Positions 10,310-18,878 of a stretch of 64,000 nucleotides of DNA are shown piece after piece. Source of the stretch: Porphyridium purpureum (Eukaryota; Rhodophyta; Bangiophyceae; Porphyridiales; Porphyridiaceae); the NCBI GenBank assembly GCA_008690995.1, contig VRMN01000001.1, positions 4,836,001 through 4,900,000 of the forward strand, given 5' to 3'. Every line of letters starts with the position of its first letter. Positions within the stretch are counted from its first letter, which is position 1. The notes below the pieces were generated by a model. That model worked only from the letters and a program-made list of their open reading frames with translations. It ran no database searches and was not told where the DNA came from. The position numbers and the translations under genes are program-made.

Positions 10310-11290
10310 CAACAACAACAACAGCAGCAGCAGCAGCACCAACAACAGCAGCAGGTACCGCAGGCGAAGCAGAACCAGGATTCAAATGGGCACCACAGGC
10401 CAACTGGCAAAGTGCTGATTCCCTTGTTTGGCCAGAACGAGTCGGTCGGTGGCACGGTGACCATCGTGCCGCGTGAACCTAAGAAGAGTATGCAGCATCT
10501 CGGGATCCGCGCAGAGTTTGTGGGTGCCATTGAGATGATGTATGATCCAGAAAACAGTGTCGAGTTCACCTCGCTGGTTCGCGAGCTTGACGCGCCAGGC
10601 ACGATCGGGCCCGGTCCAGCGGCTGGGCAGACGTATCAAGTTTCGTTTGCCAACGTGAATAAGGCATACGACACGTACCTGGGCATCAACGTGAGGCTGC
10701 GGTATTTTGTGCGCATCACGGTCTTGCGTGCCCAGTACGCGCCGAATGTTGTCCGCGAGTTTGATCTGGCAGTGCGACATAGGCAAATGCCGCTCCCGAA
10801 AGGGATCTCATCTGACGAGAAGGACAACAATCCACCAATCCGCATGGAAGTGGGTATCGAGGACGCGTTGCACATTGAGTTTGAGTTTCAGAAAAGCCGG
10901 TACGAGTTGACCGATGTGGTCCTTGGCAAAATTCATTTCATGCTCGTAAGAATCAAGATTAAGCGAATGGAGGTGGAGATCCGCAAGCGCGAGTCAGCAG
11001 GCAGCGGTAACTCCGTTTATAACGACACCGATACCATTGTCAAGTTTGAGGTCATGGACGGGATGCCCCTTCTCGACGCGTCGGATGTTGGCGGCGGCTC
11101 TGATCGAGTGCTCGATGGCGAAGTCATTCCTGTGCGCATTTTTCTCGGCGCCTACACGAACCTCACGCCTTCGTACCGAGCCATCCACAACAAGTTCTCG
11201 GTCAAGTACTACCTAAATCTCGTCATTGTCGACGAAGAAGATCGCAGGTACTTCAAGCAGACGGAAATCCAGCTGTGGCGTGGCCAATGA
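10106..11290 (+). CDS. VPS26: VPS26 retromer subunit with polyglutamine insert
   Basis: VPS26 is the arrestin-fold subunit of the retromer cargo complex, which returns receptors from endosomes to the Golgi. Diagnostic blocks are present in order: LFGQNESVGGTVTI, YDTYLGINVRLRYFVRITV, IRMEVGIEDALHIEFEF, SRYELTDVVLGKIHFMLVRI, GEVIPVRIFLGAY and KYYLNLVIVDEEDRRYFKQ. The protein is 394 residues, longer than the usual ~330, mainly because of an N-terminal insert of 22 glutamines, a histidine and 5 more glutamines after about residue 55. The insert is encoded by alternating CAG and CAA blocks. Everything after it is colinear with the family, so the retromer-binding surfaces should be intact. The start is the ATG preceding MDAAFGLLG; the following APCAIHFTFSG matches the family's first strand. 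Confidence 0.96.
10271..10354 (+). repeat. CAG/CAA trinucleotide repeat inside VPS26
   Basis: Ten CAG codons, seven CAA codons and five CAG codons are followed by CAC, two CAA and three CAG, all in frame. The block structure, runs of one synonymous codon and then the other, suggests slippage growth of each run separately. CAA interruptions usually stabilise CAG tracts. Confidence 0.97.
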
Positions 11291-11387
11291 GGCGGACTGC
11301 AAAGGCCGCGTCTAGTCTTGCGTAGTAGATAGAACGTCCATCCCTCTCGTAATGTACAAAAGCTCTTTTTTCTTTCTTTTGTTCCAT

Positions 11388-11546
11388 TCACGGATCTGCG
11401 TTTTTGTGCTCCTTCACCGCGTAGGTGCGTTCGGCTGAGTTTTCCTTTGGAGCCTCTGTGCGGGCACCGTTCATCTCGCGAGCTTCCGCTTTTGCTTCAG
11501 CCATTGCTAATGCCGCGCGTACCAACGCCACGCGCTGCAGATGCAT
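11388..11546 (-). CDS. Possible small ORF (52 aa) between convergent genes
   Basis: An ATG on the minus strand opens 52 codons, starting MHLQRVALVRAALAMAEAK and ending in a lysine/glutamate-rich tail. It has the amphipathic Ala/Arg/Glu make-up of a small helical protein and falls in the 465-bp gap between VPS26 and the DUF3072-like gene, which converge there. The frame extends nine codons upstream before a stop. It could be a small single-exon gene, a second exon, or chance coding potential in a 3' UTR. The rest of the gap (11291-11387 and 11547-11755) shows no gene, only T-rich sequence such as the run near 11366-11382. Confidence 0.22.
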   Translation of the reverse strand: MHLQRVALVRAALAMAEAKAEAREMNGARTEAPKENSAERTYAVKEHKNADP

Positions 11547-11755
11547 AGGCACAAGATCACAGAGGCAAACCTCTCAATTTGTGAAAAGTTAGCTCAGGTG
11601 GAACTCGGCAAGCACGTGGGCACGTTCGCCACTGCTCTGCGTTGTCATCGGATCAACAAAGTCGTTTCCGCGCGTTTGAAGAGGCCTCGGTCGCTTCAGC
11701 TTTCCACAATTGTACATTCGTTTACGGCTGCGAATTTCTGGCGTCCAAAATAGAC

Positions 11756-13345
11756 TCAACGAAGTTTGGAGAACGGGTCTGAGCTATAAGCTGGCTGTGG
11801 GGGCGAAAGCGTGCCACTACTGGCGCCACGAGCGGCTTCTCTAAAGAACTTGAGCACTGTAATGAGTTTTGTGGCTTGGCCCTTGGTAACGACCGCCTTG
11901 TCGAGATCCTGCGTGCTGCCTGCCAAAGCGACGATTAATGCTCTTTGCTTTTCGGACACTGGTTCGAGCTCCCATGTCTTGACAGCTCGCGCAGAGATGA
12001 ATTTGCAACCCCAGAACCCAAATGCTCCAAACAGGAGCTTTTCCTGCTGCTCATGCAGCTCATCATTCATGCGCGTCGAAGCGCCGCCGTCCTTCTCCGC
12101 CAGCCGAGCTGCATTCTGAGACTGAATTTGGCGCTCGATTTCGTTGCTGGCTTGCTGCTTAGTATGAATCGCGTTGATGTCAACCCCCATCCTCATCAGA
12201 AACTCTCGTTGTCTTTCTGTCGGTGGACCGTCAGGGCTTGTCATGGGAGGACGCACCGGTGCCCCAAACAGATCAGCTGGATTCGGCGCGTCCTGCTGCT
12301 GCGCGGGGTACGACGTGAACTGCGAAACAGGCTGCTGCTGCGGTAACTGCTGGGTAGGATAAGGTACATAGGGCTGCTGTGGCTGCCGCGGCGGTGGGAC
12401 AATTGCTTGCGCCCGCGCTGATTCTGATCCGCCCAGTGACAGCGGCGTCGCAGAGTTCATTTGTGACGAGTCTACTGATTGCAAAGGTGGCGTTGGCACG
12501 GACTCCGAAAGAGCCTGCTGTCCACTCATAGAAACCATTGTGTCAATTGCCTGAATGAATGTTTGCGGCATGCGATCATTCGTGAGCGAGGCATTCTCGC
12601 GAAGCCACTGCAGCTGAGCTTCCGTTGGTGGAATGGTGCCTAGCAGAGTGCGCGCTTCCTTCAAAGTCTTGCACGAAGGCATTCCCATGTGCGCCAATGC
12701 ATCTTGCATCTGTGAAGGAACTTCCGACTCTTCCGAAGACTCCGCCGAAGTTGCCGTGGGTGTGTCGATGCTAGTCCTCCACGGTACATGATTCTCAGCT
12801 CCGATCGGAAAACTATGAGACGCATCCGACATGACACGATGCGCAGCAGAACTTGAGCCGAGCACCTCGACATCGCCACTTATGACATCGGCTTCCTCAT
12901 CGACGATTTTGGACGAAGTTGGCGGTTGTGGTGACGCAGGCGGATGCTGCGCCAAGTGAACCGGAAACGTGGCCGTCTCGCTGGCTGAGTGTGTTTCCGC
13001 GTCGTCGCCAGAAGCGACCGTGCATTGTTCCGCGTCACCATCCACACTTGACGAGCCTTCTGCACTGTGCTCGCTTCGCAGGTCGCTTGCACCTGGCTGA
13101 TCCTCGTACCCTTGCCAGGGCCCCAGGTACCCCGTTCCAACAGACTGCTGATGCTGATGGCTACCCGATGCGCAGAATCCCCTTGCCGCAAAAACCTGAC
13201 GGCGCGCGAACGCAGCGCCCGCAGCAGCACGAGCCATCGATCCCATTCCTCCGTCCGGAATCCGCGCGCGCGGCACCATGCCCGCAGACATTGCCAGGCC
13301 GCCATTCCTCGGCATCCACCGCACCAATAGCGCCACGCGAGCCAT
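11756..13345 (-). CDS. Mitochondrial-looking protein with three DUF3072-like modules
   Basis: The first in-frame ATG gives 529 residues; the frame reaches further up only to a GTG at 13465. The first ~70 residues have many Arg, Ala and Met and no acids, ending in ARRQVFAARGFCAS, which resembles a mitochondrial presequence and cleavage site. The middle is low-complexity Ser/Gln/Pro. Three short modules share a pattern P-x-(T/S)-E-x-Q-x3-(L/I) followed about 15 residues later by a T-x3-A-x3-(I/L) helix: PPTEAQLQWLREN (~235), PPTERQREFLMRMG (~372) and PVSEKQRALIVALAG (~459). This resembles the DUF3072 helix-extension-helix motif of bacteria (from memory). No enzyme motif is present. The third module is preceded by FGFWGCKFISARAVKTWELEPV. 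Function unknown. Confidence 0.6.
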   Translation of the reverse strand: MARVALLVRWMPRNGGLAMSAGMVPRARIPDGGMGSMARAAAGAAFARRQVFAARGFCASGSHQHQQSVGTGYLGPWQGYEDQPGASDLRSEHSAEGSSSVDGDAEQCTVASGDDAETHSASETATFPVHLAQHPPASPQPPTSSKIVDEEADVISGDVEVLGSSSAAHRVMSDASHSFPIGAENHVPWRTSIDTPTATSAESSEESEVPSQMQDALAHMGMPSCKTLKEARTLLGTIPPTEAQLQWLRENASLTNDRMPQTFIQAIDTMVSMSGQQALSESVPTPPLQSVDSSQMNSATPLSLGGSESARAQAIVPPPRQPQQPYVPYPTQQLPQQQPVSQFTSYPAQQQDAPNPADLFGAPVRPPMTSPDGPPTERQREFLMRMGVDINAIHTKQQASNEIERQIQSQNAARLAEKDGGASTRMNDELHEQQEKLLFGAFGFWGCKFISARAVKTWELEPVSEKQRALIVALAGSTQDLDKAVVTKGQATKLITVLKFFREAARGASSGTLSPPQPAYSSDPFSKLR

Positions 13346-14559
13346 CCCTTTCCTATGACCCGACCAACCACAACCGCCGCCACCTCTTCCCAACCGTGCT
13401 CTTCCCCCCGCCAACAAAACACCCGATGCATTCACCACCTCTGCGTATCTCTTCCCGCTCGTCACGTCTTGACCACTTTTCCTTTCCTTCTTTTTCCCTC
13501 CCTTTCGACGCGCGAGCGTTCTTGTTAAAAATAATATAAAAATAAAAATAAAAAATAAAACCTGGTATTAAAATAATCAAGTTCTTACTAAAAGAGACAC
13601 GAAAAATGATAGCCGTTTTTCGGACGCGCCGCGATTTTGGTTTTGGTTTTTGTTTTGGTTTTTGTTTTGGTTTTTGTTTTGTTTGTTTTGGCGCCGCATT
13701 CAAGGTGGGATATTTGGGATGGCAGTACAATACACATTGCAGGATGCGATGGCCGTACTGCACCGGTTGTTGGTGCGCCACCGAGACAAGCGCTCAACTT
13801 GGTGTGAAGAACGAAGGTCTGAGGCGCTGCGGGAGTTTGGTTGTTCCGAGCGATGTGCGCCATGCGTGCTCCGCAGGTGTGGGAAGAAGAAGAACAAAGA
13901 TCGAGACACGCGCGCGGGATAAGGGCCTGGCCTCATTGCCACGCCGCGCGACGCCCATCCTGTGACGCCACCCTCTGCTTGTAAAGAAGACTAAAAAGCC
14001 GAATTTGCACATCGCACCAAAAGACACCGGTCGAGTCGAGTCGAGTCGGCTGGGGTCGACTTGACTTGGCACTTCAGAGACTGCGCTATGTTGCATCGTC
14101 GCCATCCTCCTCCTCCTCATCATCATCATCACAACTACTCGCGTTGCCCATTTTGTGGGGCACGCAGCCGTGCTGTTGCCATGCTGGTGGACGATAGGAG
14201 TACACGGCGTGTGCGCAACCACTGTACTTTGTCGTTACCAGAGGCGCAGATTTTTGCAGCGCCGGCTGTGCGCGTTTCTGAGCAGCTTACAAGCAGCGTC
14301 TTACCGCAGGGTGGACATTCAGTGCCGCAACGTTGCCGAACGCCAGGGCTGCCGACGGCCGTTCGACAGATGATGTGCGTTGGCGTGGTGGGTTACGGCG
14401 CTCCCTAAATGTGGCAACGCGAGCGTGTCCGGTCCAGCGCGTCTCAGTGAGGTTTCGCAACACGCCATGTGCTCATGTGCGGCCTCGCACCGGCATCAGA
14501 CCTCTTTAGAGATACAGCCGCGCGGCTTGTAGTGACAAGGCACGTTGCGCGCACTAGGG
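13346..14559. other. 1.2-kb divergent intergenic region, no supported gene
   Basis: This stretch separates two divergent genes. It holds an AT-rich tract (about 13524-13605, almost all A and T on the plus strand), a (GGTTTTTGTTTT)-type repeat at about 13633-13691, a four-unit TCGAG repeat near 14030-14046, short CCT and CAT runs near 14105-14132, and one CACTGTACT motif at 14220. Several 70-140 codon frames exist but consist of repeat-encoded runs or lack any family resemblance. It probably carries both promoters and long 5' leaders. Confidence 0.6.
13633..13691. repeat. G/T-rich imperfect 12-bp tandem repeat
   Basis: About four to five imperfect units of GGTTTTTGTTTT occur on the plus strand. 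It is low-complexity DNA in an intergenic region, next to the AT-rich tract. It encodes only artefactual Phe/Gly/Cys or Lys/Pro/Gln runs. Confidence 0.85.
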
Positions 14560-15549
14560 ATGGAGGAATTGGCGCAAAGTAGTTGCGCGGATGACGCACA
14601 TGCTGCTCGTATAGAGGAGGATGAAGGCTTGGCGAGAGATGGAAGTGAAGCAGATGATAGCGATGCGGGCGATTTGTCGGATGCGGACCACGCAGATGTG
14701 GACATGGAAGCCCAGGTCGACGCAACTGCAGCTGCCGACGGAGACACATGCACGTCGCCATGTGTACGAGATGGGGTCAAAGGAGCAGCGATAGGGCTAG
14801 TGGGAGGATGGGTGGGCGCACTCATTGGACTTGGTGGTGGAATAATAATAACACCACTTCTAACGGCCACGGCGGGCCTCATTCAAAAGGAGGCACATGG
14901 AACGACACTCATAGTAGTGGCCATGAATTCACTTACTTCCGCGATTGTATACATGCAGGGTGGTTCGGTGGCAGTGCCGCAAGCGTTTCTTTTGTGTCTC
15001 GGCGCCTTGTCCACTTCGTACTTTGGCGCCTTGGTCACCAGCAAGGTAGACTCGCACAGACTCAGGCAATTCTTCGGGGTCTTCCTTCTGCTTGTATCTG
15101 TGCTACTCATGGTTCCTTCCTCTGTGCACCACACACAGTCAGAGTCCTCGCAGAATGGCGGGCGGGCCTGGGTTTCTCATGTGATCCTACTCGGCATCGG
15201 TTGCGTGACCGGGTTTTTCTGTGGGCTCCTGGGTATTGGCGGCGGGACCGTGATGGTCCCTAGCCTGATTCTGAGTGGGTTTGGTCAGAAGATTGCGCAG
15301 GGAACGGCTCTGACGGCGATGATTCTGCCGTCGGTTCTGGGCGGCGTGGGACATTGGCGTCTAGGCCACGTGCAAGCCGGTCTGCTTCCTGGTCTTCTAA
15401 CGGGCGGCCTTGCGGGCGCCGCGCTTGGCGCCAAGCTCGCGATCTACATGCCAGACCGCGCGCTCAAACTGGTATGCGGTGCGGTATTTTTCTGCATGGG
15501 ATGTCGCTACCTGTTTACCGGCAGCCACCAAGCGCCTGAAGTACAGTGA
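14560..15549 (+). CDS. TauE/SafE-family membrane transporter
   Basis: An ATG at 14560 gives 329 residues (upstream the frame has only a TTG). After an acidic ~65-residue cytosolic N-terminus, the protein is a chain of about eight hydrophobic segments in two homologous halves. Each half carries the family's signature glycine motif: LIGLGGGIIITPLLT at ~88 and LLGIGGGTVMVPSLIL at ~223. TauE/SafE (formerly DUF81) proteins export sulfite, sulfoacetate or other organic anions, and some plant and protist members have been implicated in other substrates. No transit peptide is evident, so the plasma membrane or an endomembrane is likely. The stop codon lies 97 bp before the NAXE start codon on the same strand. 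Confidence 0.9.
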   Translation: MEELAQSSCADDAHAARIEEDEGLARDGSEADDSDAGDLSDADHADVDMEAQVDATAAADGDTCTSPCVRDGVKGAAIGLVGGWVGALIGLGGGIIITPLLTATAGLIQKEAHGTTLIVVAMNSLTSAIVYMQGGSVAVPQAFLLCLGALSTSYFGALVTSKVDSHRLRQFFGVFLLLVSVLLMVPSSVHHTQSESSQNGGRAWVSHVILLGIGCVTGFFCGLLGIGGGTVMVPSLILSGFGQKIAQGTALTAMILPSVLGGVGHWRLGHVQAGLLPGLLTGGLAGAALGAKLAIYMPDRALKLVCGAVFFCMGCRYLFTGSHQAPEVQ

Positions 15550-15587
15550 CTTTGTACCCGAGGTACAGTAAAACGAAGCCGGCCAAA

Positions 15588-15722
15588 ATGACGCGTATGT
15601 GCACAGAGCTGCGCAAGGCGCGAGAGCGCAAGGCCAAGTTGGAACAATGCACGCTCTGGCGGCGTTCGCGACGTGGGCTGCAGCTCGTGCGATACATGTT
15701 TCAGCACCGCTTGCTCATTTGA
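15588..15722 (+). other. Upstream ORF overlapping the NAXE start
   Basis: An ATG at 15588 (with a second at 15597) opens 44 codons in a different frame from NAXE and terminates at 15720-15722, past the first NAXE ATG at 15647 but before the second at 15782. If transcription starts upstream of 15588 this uORF would reduce use of the first NAXE ATG and leave the second accessible to reinitiation. No transcript evidence is available from sequence alone. Confidence 0.35.
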
Positions 15723-16561
15723 GTTTCGCGCGAACGGTCGGACTGACGTACAGGTCCAAACACCGGCTTGGAAACAGAGCCATGGCGTCGGACGATCGCG
15801 AAGCGCCCGGCTCGTACTTTTTGTCGCAGACCGCGGCACAAAAGCTGGACGAGGAGCTAATGGGAGAAGCTTATGGGTTTACGCTTGAGCAGTTGATGGA
15901 GCTGGCCGGCCTTGCAGTGGCTCAGGCAACGTACGCGCACTACGTTGCTCCGGGTCAAAATAGTGTGCCTGGTGAGAAGGTCAATGTGGTTGTTTGCTGC
16001 GGACCAGGAAATAATGGCGGTGATGGACTGGTGGCCGCAAGACATCTGCATCATTTCGGCGTGCCTGTTAGTGTGGTGTATCCCAAACCAGGCAAGCATG
16101 TGCATTACGCAAGGCTTGTCAAGCAGCTGAATGCGCTGGATGTGCCGGTGCTGAGCAAGCTTGACGCTCCCTCTAACTCGCATGACGCACTGGCGCGCTC
16201 CACGGTTCTGGTGGATGCGGTCTTTGGATTCTCTTTCACGCCGTCGGGCCCAGAAAATGTTCGAGAGCCATTCAAGACATTAATCGAACGCATGAACGAT
16301 TATGACAAGATTCTTTGCGTGGACATTCCGAGTGGCTGGCACGTGGAGCAAGGGCTTCAGCCAGGCACGCTTGCGATCCAGAAGCCTGACGCTTTGGTGA
16401 GCTTGACTGCCCCCAAGCTCGGTGTGCGGAACTTTTCTGGCCACCATTATGTGGGCGGCCGCTTCGTGCCGCCGCGCCTTGCGCAACACACAGGCCTTCG
16501 CGTATGTCATTATGCCGTGGCTGACCAGGTCACACGGTTTCATGAGAAAGTGGACGACTGA
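15647..16561 (+). CDS. NAXE: NAD(P)H-hydrate epimerase
   Basis: NAXE interconverts the R and S forms of hydrated NAD(P)H so that the partner dehydratase can repair it. The protein is 304 residues from the ATG at 15647. YjeF_N signatures are complete: FLSQTAAQKLDEELM, LMELAGLAVAQA, VVCCGPGNNGGDGLVAARHL (nucleotide loop), VLVDAVFGFSFTP with the catalytic Asp, VDIPSGWHVEQG and LTAPKLGVRNFSG. The first 45 residues have Arg and hydroxylated residues but no acids and look like an organelle presequence. A second ATG at 15782 (MASDDREAPG) would give a 259-residue cytosolic form, so one gene could supply two compartments, as is known for this repair system in other eukaryotes. No fused dehydratase domain is present. 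Confidence 0.95.
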   Translation: MHALAAFATWAAARAIHVSAPLAHLSFARTVGLTYRSKHRLGNRAMASDDREAPGSYFLSQTAAQKLDEELMGEAYGFTLEQLMELAGLAVAQATYAHYVAPGQNSVPGEKVNVVVCCGPGNNGGDGLVAARHLHHFGVPVSVVYPKPGKHVHYARLVKQLNALDVPVLSKLDAPSNSHDALARSTVLVDAVFGFSFTPSGPENVREPFKTLIERMNDYDKILCVDIPSGWHVEQGLQPGTLAIQKPDALVSLTAPKLGVRNFSGHHYVGGRFVPPRLAQHTGLRVCHYAVADQVTRFHEKVDD

Positions 16562-16686
16562 TGTGTTTACAGTATACAGTCGCTTTTATGTCTAGGAGCT
16601 GCCAAAAACCAAAGTCGATTCCACGAGTAGCAACTCTCGCACGAAGTAAATTGTTTCAAATTTCGCGGCCGTATAAAGGAAGAAGC

Positions 16687-16726
16687 TATCTCTCTCTCTC
16701 TCACACACACACATACACACATACAC
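16687..16726. repeat. (CT)n/(CA)n microsatellite
   Basis: A CT run followed by imperfect CA repeats lies in the 224-bp gap between the stop codons of the convergent NAXE and F-box/VWA genes. It falls in 3' UTR sequence. Nothing else is seen in the gap. Confidence 0.9.
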
Positions 16727-16785
16727 TATGACGCAAAGGGAAGGCATCCTGAGTACAAAGACACAGATATCGAGCCAAGCATGGA

Positions 16786-17919
16786 TCATGCGAGCATACG
16801 CTTCGCATACTTTCGCAGCGCAAAGTACGAACCCCCGACAGACTCGCGCGGCATACTTTTGCGCGCAGCAGCCGCAATGCGCATGAGTCCCGACTCGTCC
16901 ACATCGCGTCCCACGCCCATCGTGAACATTCGGATGCCATGTGAAATAGCACCTTGTTCTCCGTAGCGCTCGGTTTGACGCAGCTCCTCGGCTTGCGTCT
17001 GACCGTCAGTCAAAAGTACCATGACATTGTCAGTAGCCCAAGCCTCCTCAAACATTTCGTGGCCCTGACGCACAGGAGCCGAAATATCGGTCGAGCCCAT
17101 CATCTGGTCCAGGGCCTGCACTGTCTGGGTAACATGCGCGTCTCCGATGGGGCGGAAGCCCATTTCCACGCGCGGGAACTGGTTGAACTGGATTAGACCC
17201 ACCACCGACTTTGGGTGCGAAAGGCGCACGCTTTCGATCAGTTTCAAGCAAAACGCCTTCATCGTCTTGAAATCCTCCTCCGTGACCGAGCTCGAGCCGT
17301 CCAACAGAAAGAGGACAGCCATGTCGTGCTTCACGGCATTGGCACCCGCATACACGTCATCCATGATGTTCGTCGGCGACCGAGACAGACCATAATCCAC
17401 GGACTTTCCTAGGTGGTGGTGCGGCGCCTTGAGGTTCTGCTGCGTGATGACGTCGCAGATGGCGCGCACCTCAAAGTCCGTGGGGCTATACCAAGGTGCT
17501 TTCGTCTTGGCATCCGTCACTTTGGCAACGTACAGGCTGCGCCAGCCGCCCGCATAGTGCGCGGCGGCGTCGAGCACATCACACGGCTCGTTGTACGAGA
17601 ACTGACGCAGCACAACGTCGCGCCAGCGCAGCGAGTCGTGCTGCACAGCATCCCGAAGATGCTTGTCCACGCGTTCTAGCGTAGCCATATCTTGTGCAGA
17701 CAGCCCCTTGAGGCACTGGCTCAGAACTTCGCTTGGCAAGCCATCCAACTTTGGCGCGGCCGCCAAACTATCAGAAATATCCATGCGGTCCATATCACCC
17801 GTCTCACGGTCGCGCGAGTTCGTCAGCGAGCCAGACGGACAGGCGGCAGAAAACAAAACCCCTGCGGGCATCCCGGCTGCGTTCAAGTTCATCAGTGCGG
17901 TAAAGGGCGACACCTGCAT
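16786..17919 (-). CDS. F-box protein with C-terminal von Willebrand A domain
   Basis: From the ATG at 17919 the protein has 377 residues (the frame begins upstream at a TTG, 17991). An F-box lies at about 60-110 (LDGLPSEVLSQCLKGLSAQDMATLERV...WRDVVLRQF), which would dock to SKP1 in an SCF ubiquitin ligase. A VWA domain follows at about 198-365: it starts AVLFLLDGSSSVTEEDF and retains a complete MIDAS (DGSSS near 205, the Thr of GSTDIS, and Asp in LLTDGQ near 303), so it should bind a divalent metal and a partner. The substrate-recognition element would then be the VWA domain in place of the usual LRR, WD40 or Kelch repeats. The domain combination is unusual. It follows the Msp1-like gene on the same strand after a long gap. 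Confidence 0.85.
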   Translation of the reverse strand: MQVSPFTALMNLNAAGMPAGVLFSAACPSGSLTNSRDRETGDMDRMDISDSLAAAPKLDGLPSEVLSQCLKGLSAQDMATLERVDKHLRDAVQHDSLRWRDVVLRQFSYNEPCDVLDAAAHYAGGWRSLYVAKVTDAKTKAPWYSPTDFEVRAICDVITQQNLKAPHHHLGKSVDYGLSRSPTNIMDDVYAGANAVKHDMAVLFLLDGSSSVTEEDFKTMKAFCLKLIESVRLSHPKSVVGLIQFNQFPRVEMGFRPIGDAHVTQTVQALDQMMGSTDISAPVRQGHEMFEEAWATDNVMVLLTDGQTQAEELRQTERYGEQGAISHGIRMFTMGVGRDVDESGLMRIAAAARKSMPRESVGGSYFALRKYAKRMLA

Positions 17920-18878
17920 GTAAGACGGCACAACTACCGCAGCAAGGTTTTCGGAATTGCCCTGGCTTTCCCTTACCAAAGTCTTACCCAAGCTCCCTGC
18001 TCCAGATATTTCACGCCAGTGGGGCCAGCCGCTGCCCTTTTGCGACCTCCTTTTCGTGAAGGGTGAAATAAAAAAGAGGGGGGCGCGAGGGGGGCGAGTG
18101 AAATGCTACACGGAAGCGACACTGACGCGGCGAGCAGGTCTCCACCAGCCCTCCCTACTGTGCCAATGTTGCCAAACACAAATCTCCAGCTCTATCCTGG
18201 CTCATCTACGCGGCTGCTCTGATCTCGCAAACCCTTGTTCGTCACTGTTCTCACTTGGCACCCTTCCAACCACCCCCGTACCTTCTCAACGACAGCAGCG
18301 CACAACTAAAAGGGGCAGGCCCGCAAACCGGCTGGCTGTATCTTCTTCACTACTTCAAGCCGACGAGTGCGCAGGCCGAGGCGGCGATGTCTGGCGCCAG
18401 GTTACCACTGGAACACACCTACGTCTTTGTGCAGCGAGTAGCAGCAATCTCGGCACACGCCCCCCCATGAACCACGCGGTGTTGCGCAAGTTTGTTTGCC
18501 CAAAGCGGCTGCTGCTCCCTCCAGGCCTGCGTGGCGTGTCACCTGGTTGTGCACGCGCATACACGTTGTGCGTCCATAGACAAACGCACGTCATTTCCCA
18601 CACCAACCGCTCCAACGCGCTCTCCCCTCCCAAACGCAACGCGCAAGCACGTCAAACCCCATAATTGAGCGCGCTTTACTATGAACGTGACCCCCCAACC
18701 TGTCTGGCCAATATCGAAAAATCTCCCTTTTCCCTGACGCATGCTTTCGCCCCTAACGCTTGGCGTTTATGGGGGGGGGGAGGAATTTGAAGGCAAGCAC
18801 TGTACCTAAAACGTTCAGCTGACTCGTGTACATGAAGTACAGTCCGGTGTTCGCCGTGATGGTGTACACGGGTGTACC
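17920..18878. other. 0.96-kb region between two minus-strand genes
   Basis: No supported gene. A plus-strand frame of 235 codons crosses it but is repeat-poor, Pro/Arg/Ser-rich and resembles no family. A run of ten G lies at 18771-18780. Two TACAG-type motifs occur near the Msp1-like stop: CACTGTACC at 18798 and AGTACAGTC at 18836. The segment probably holds the F-box/VWA promoter and the Msp1-like 3' UTR. Confidence 0.55.

Noticed and set aside
13606-13965. 119-codon frame starting within the G/T repeat
   Set aside because: N-terminal GFGFCFGFC run is a direct translation of the repeat; the remainder is unremarkable.
17957-18664. 235-codon plus-strand frame upstream of the F-box/VWA gene
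   Set aside because: Overlaps that gene's 5' end in antisense; Arg/Pro/Ser-rich without domain features.
18771-18780. Run of ten G
   Set aside because: Simple homopolymer; could be a sequencing ambiguity, no function inferred.
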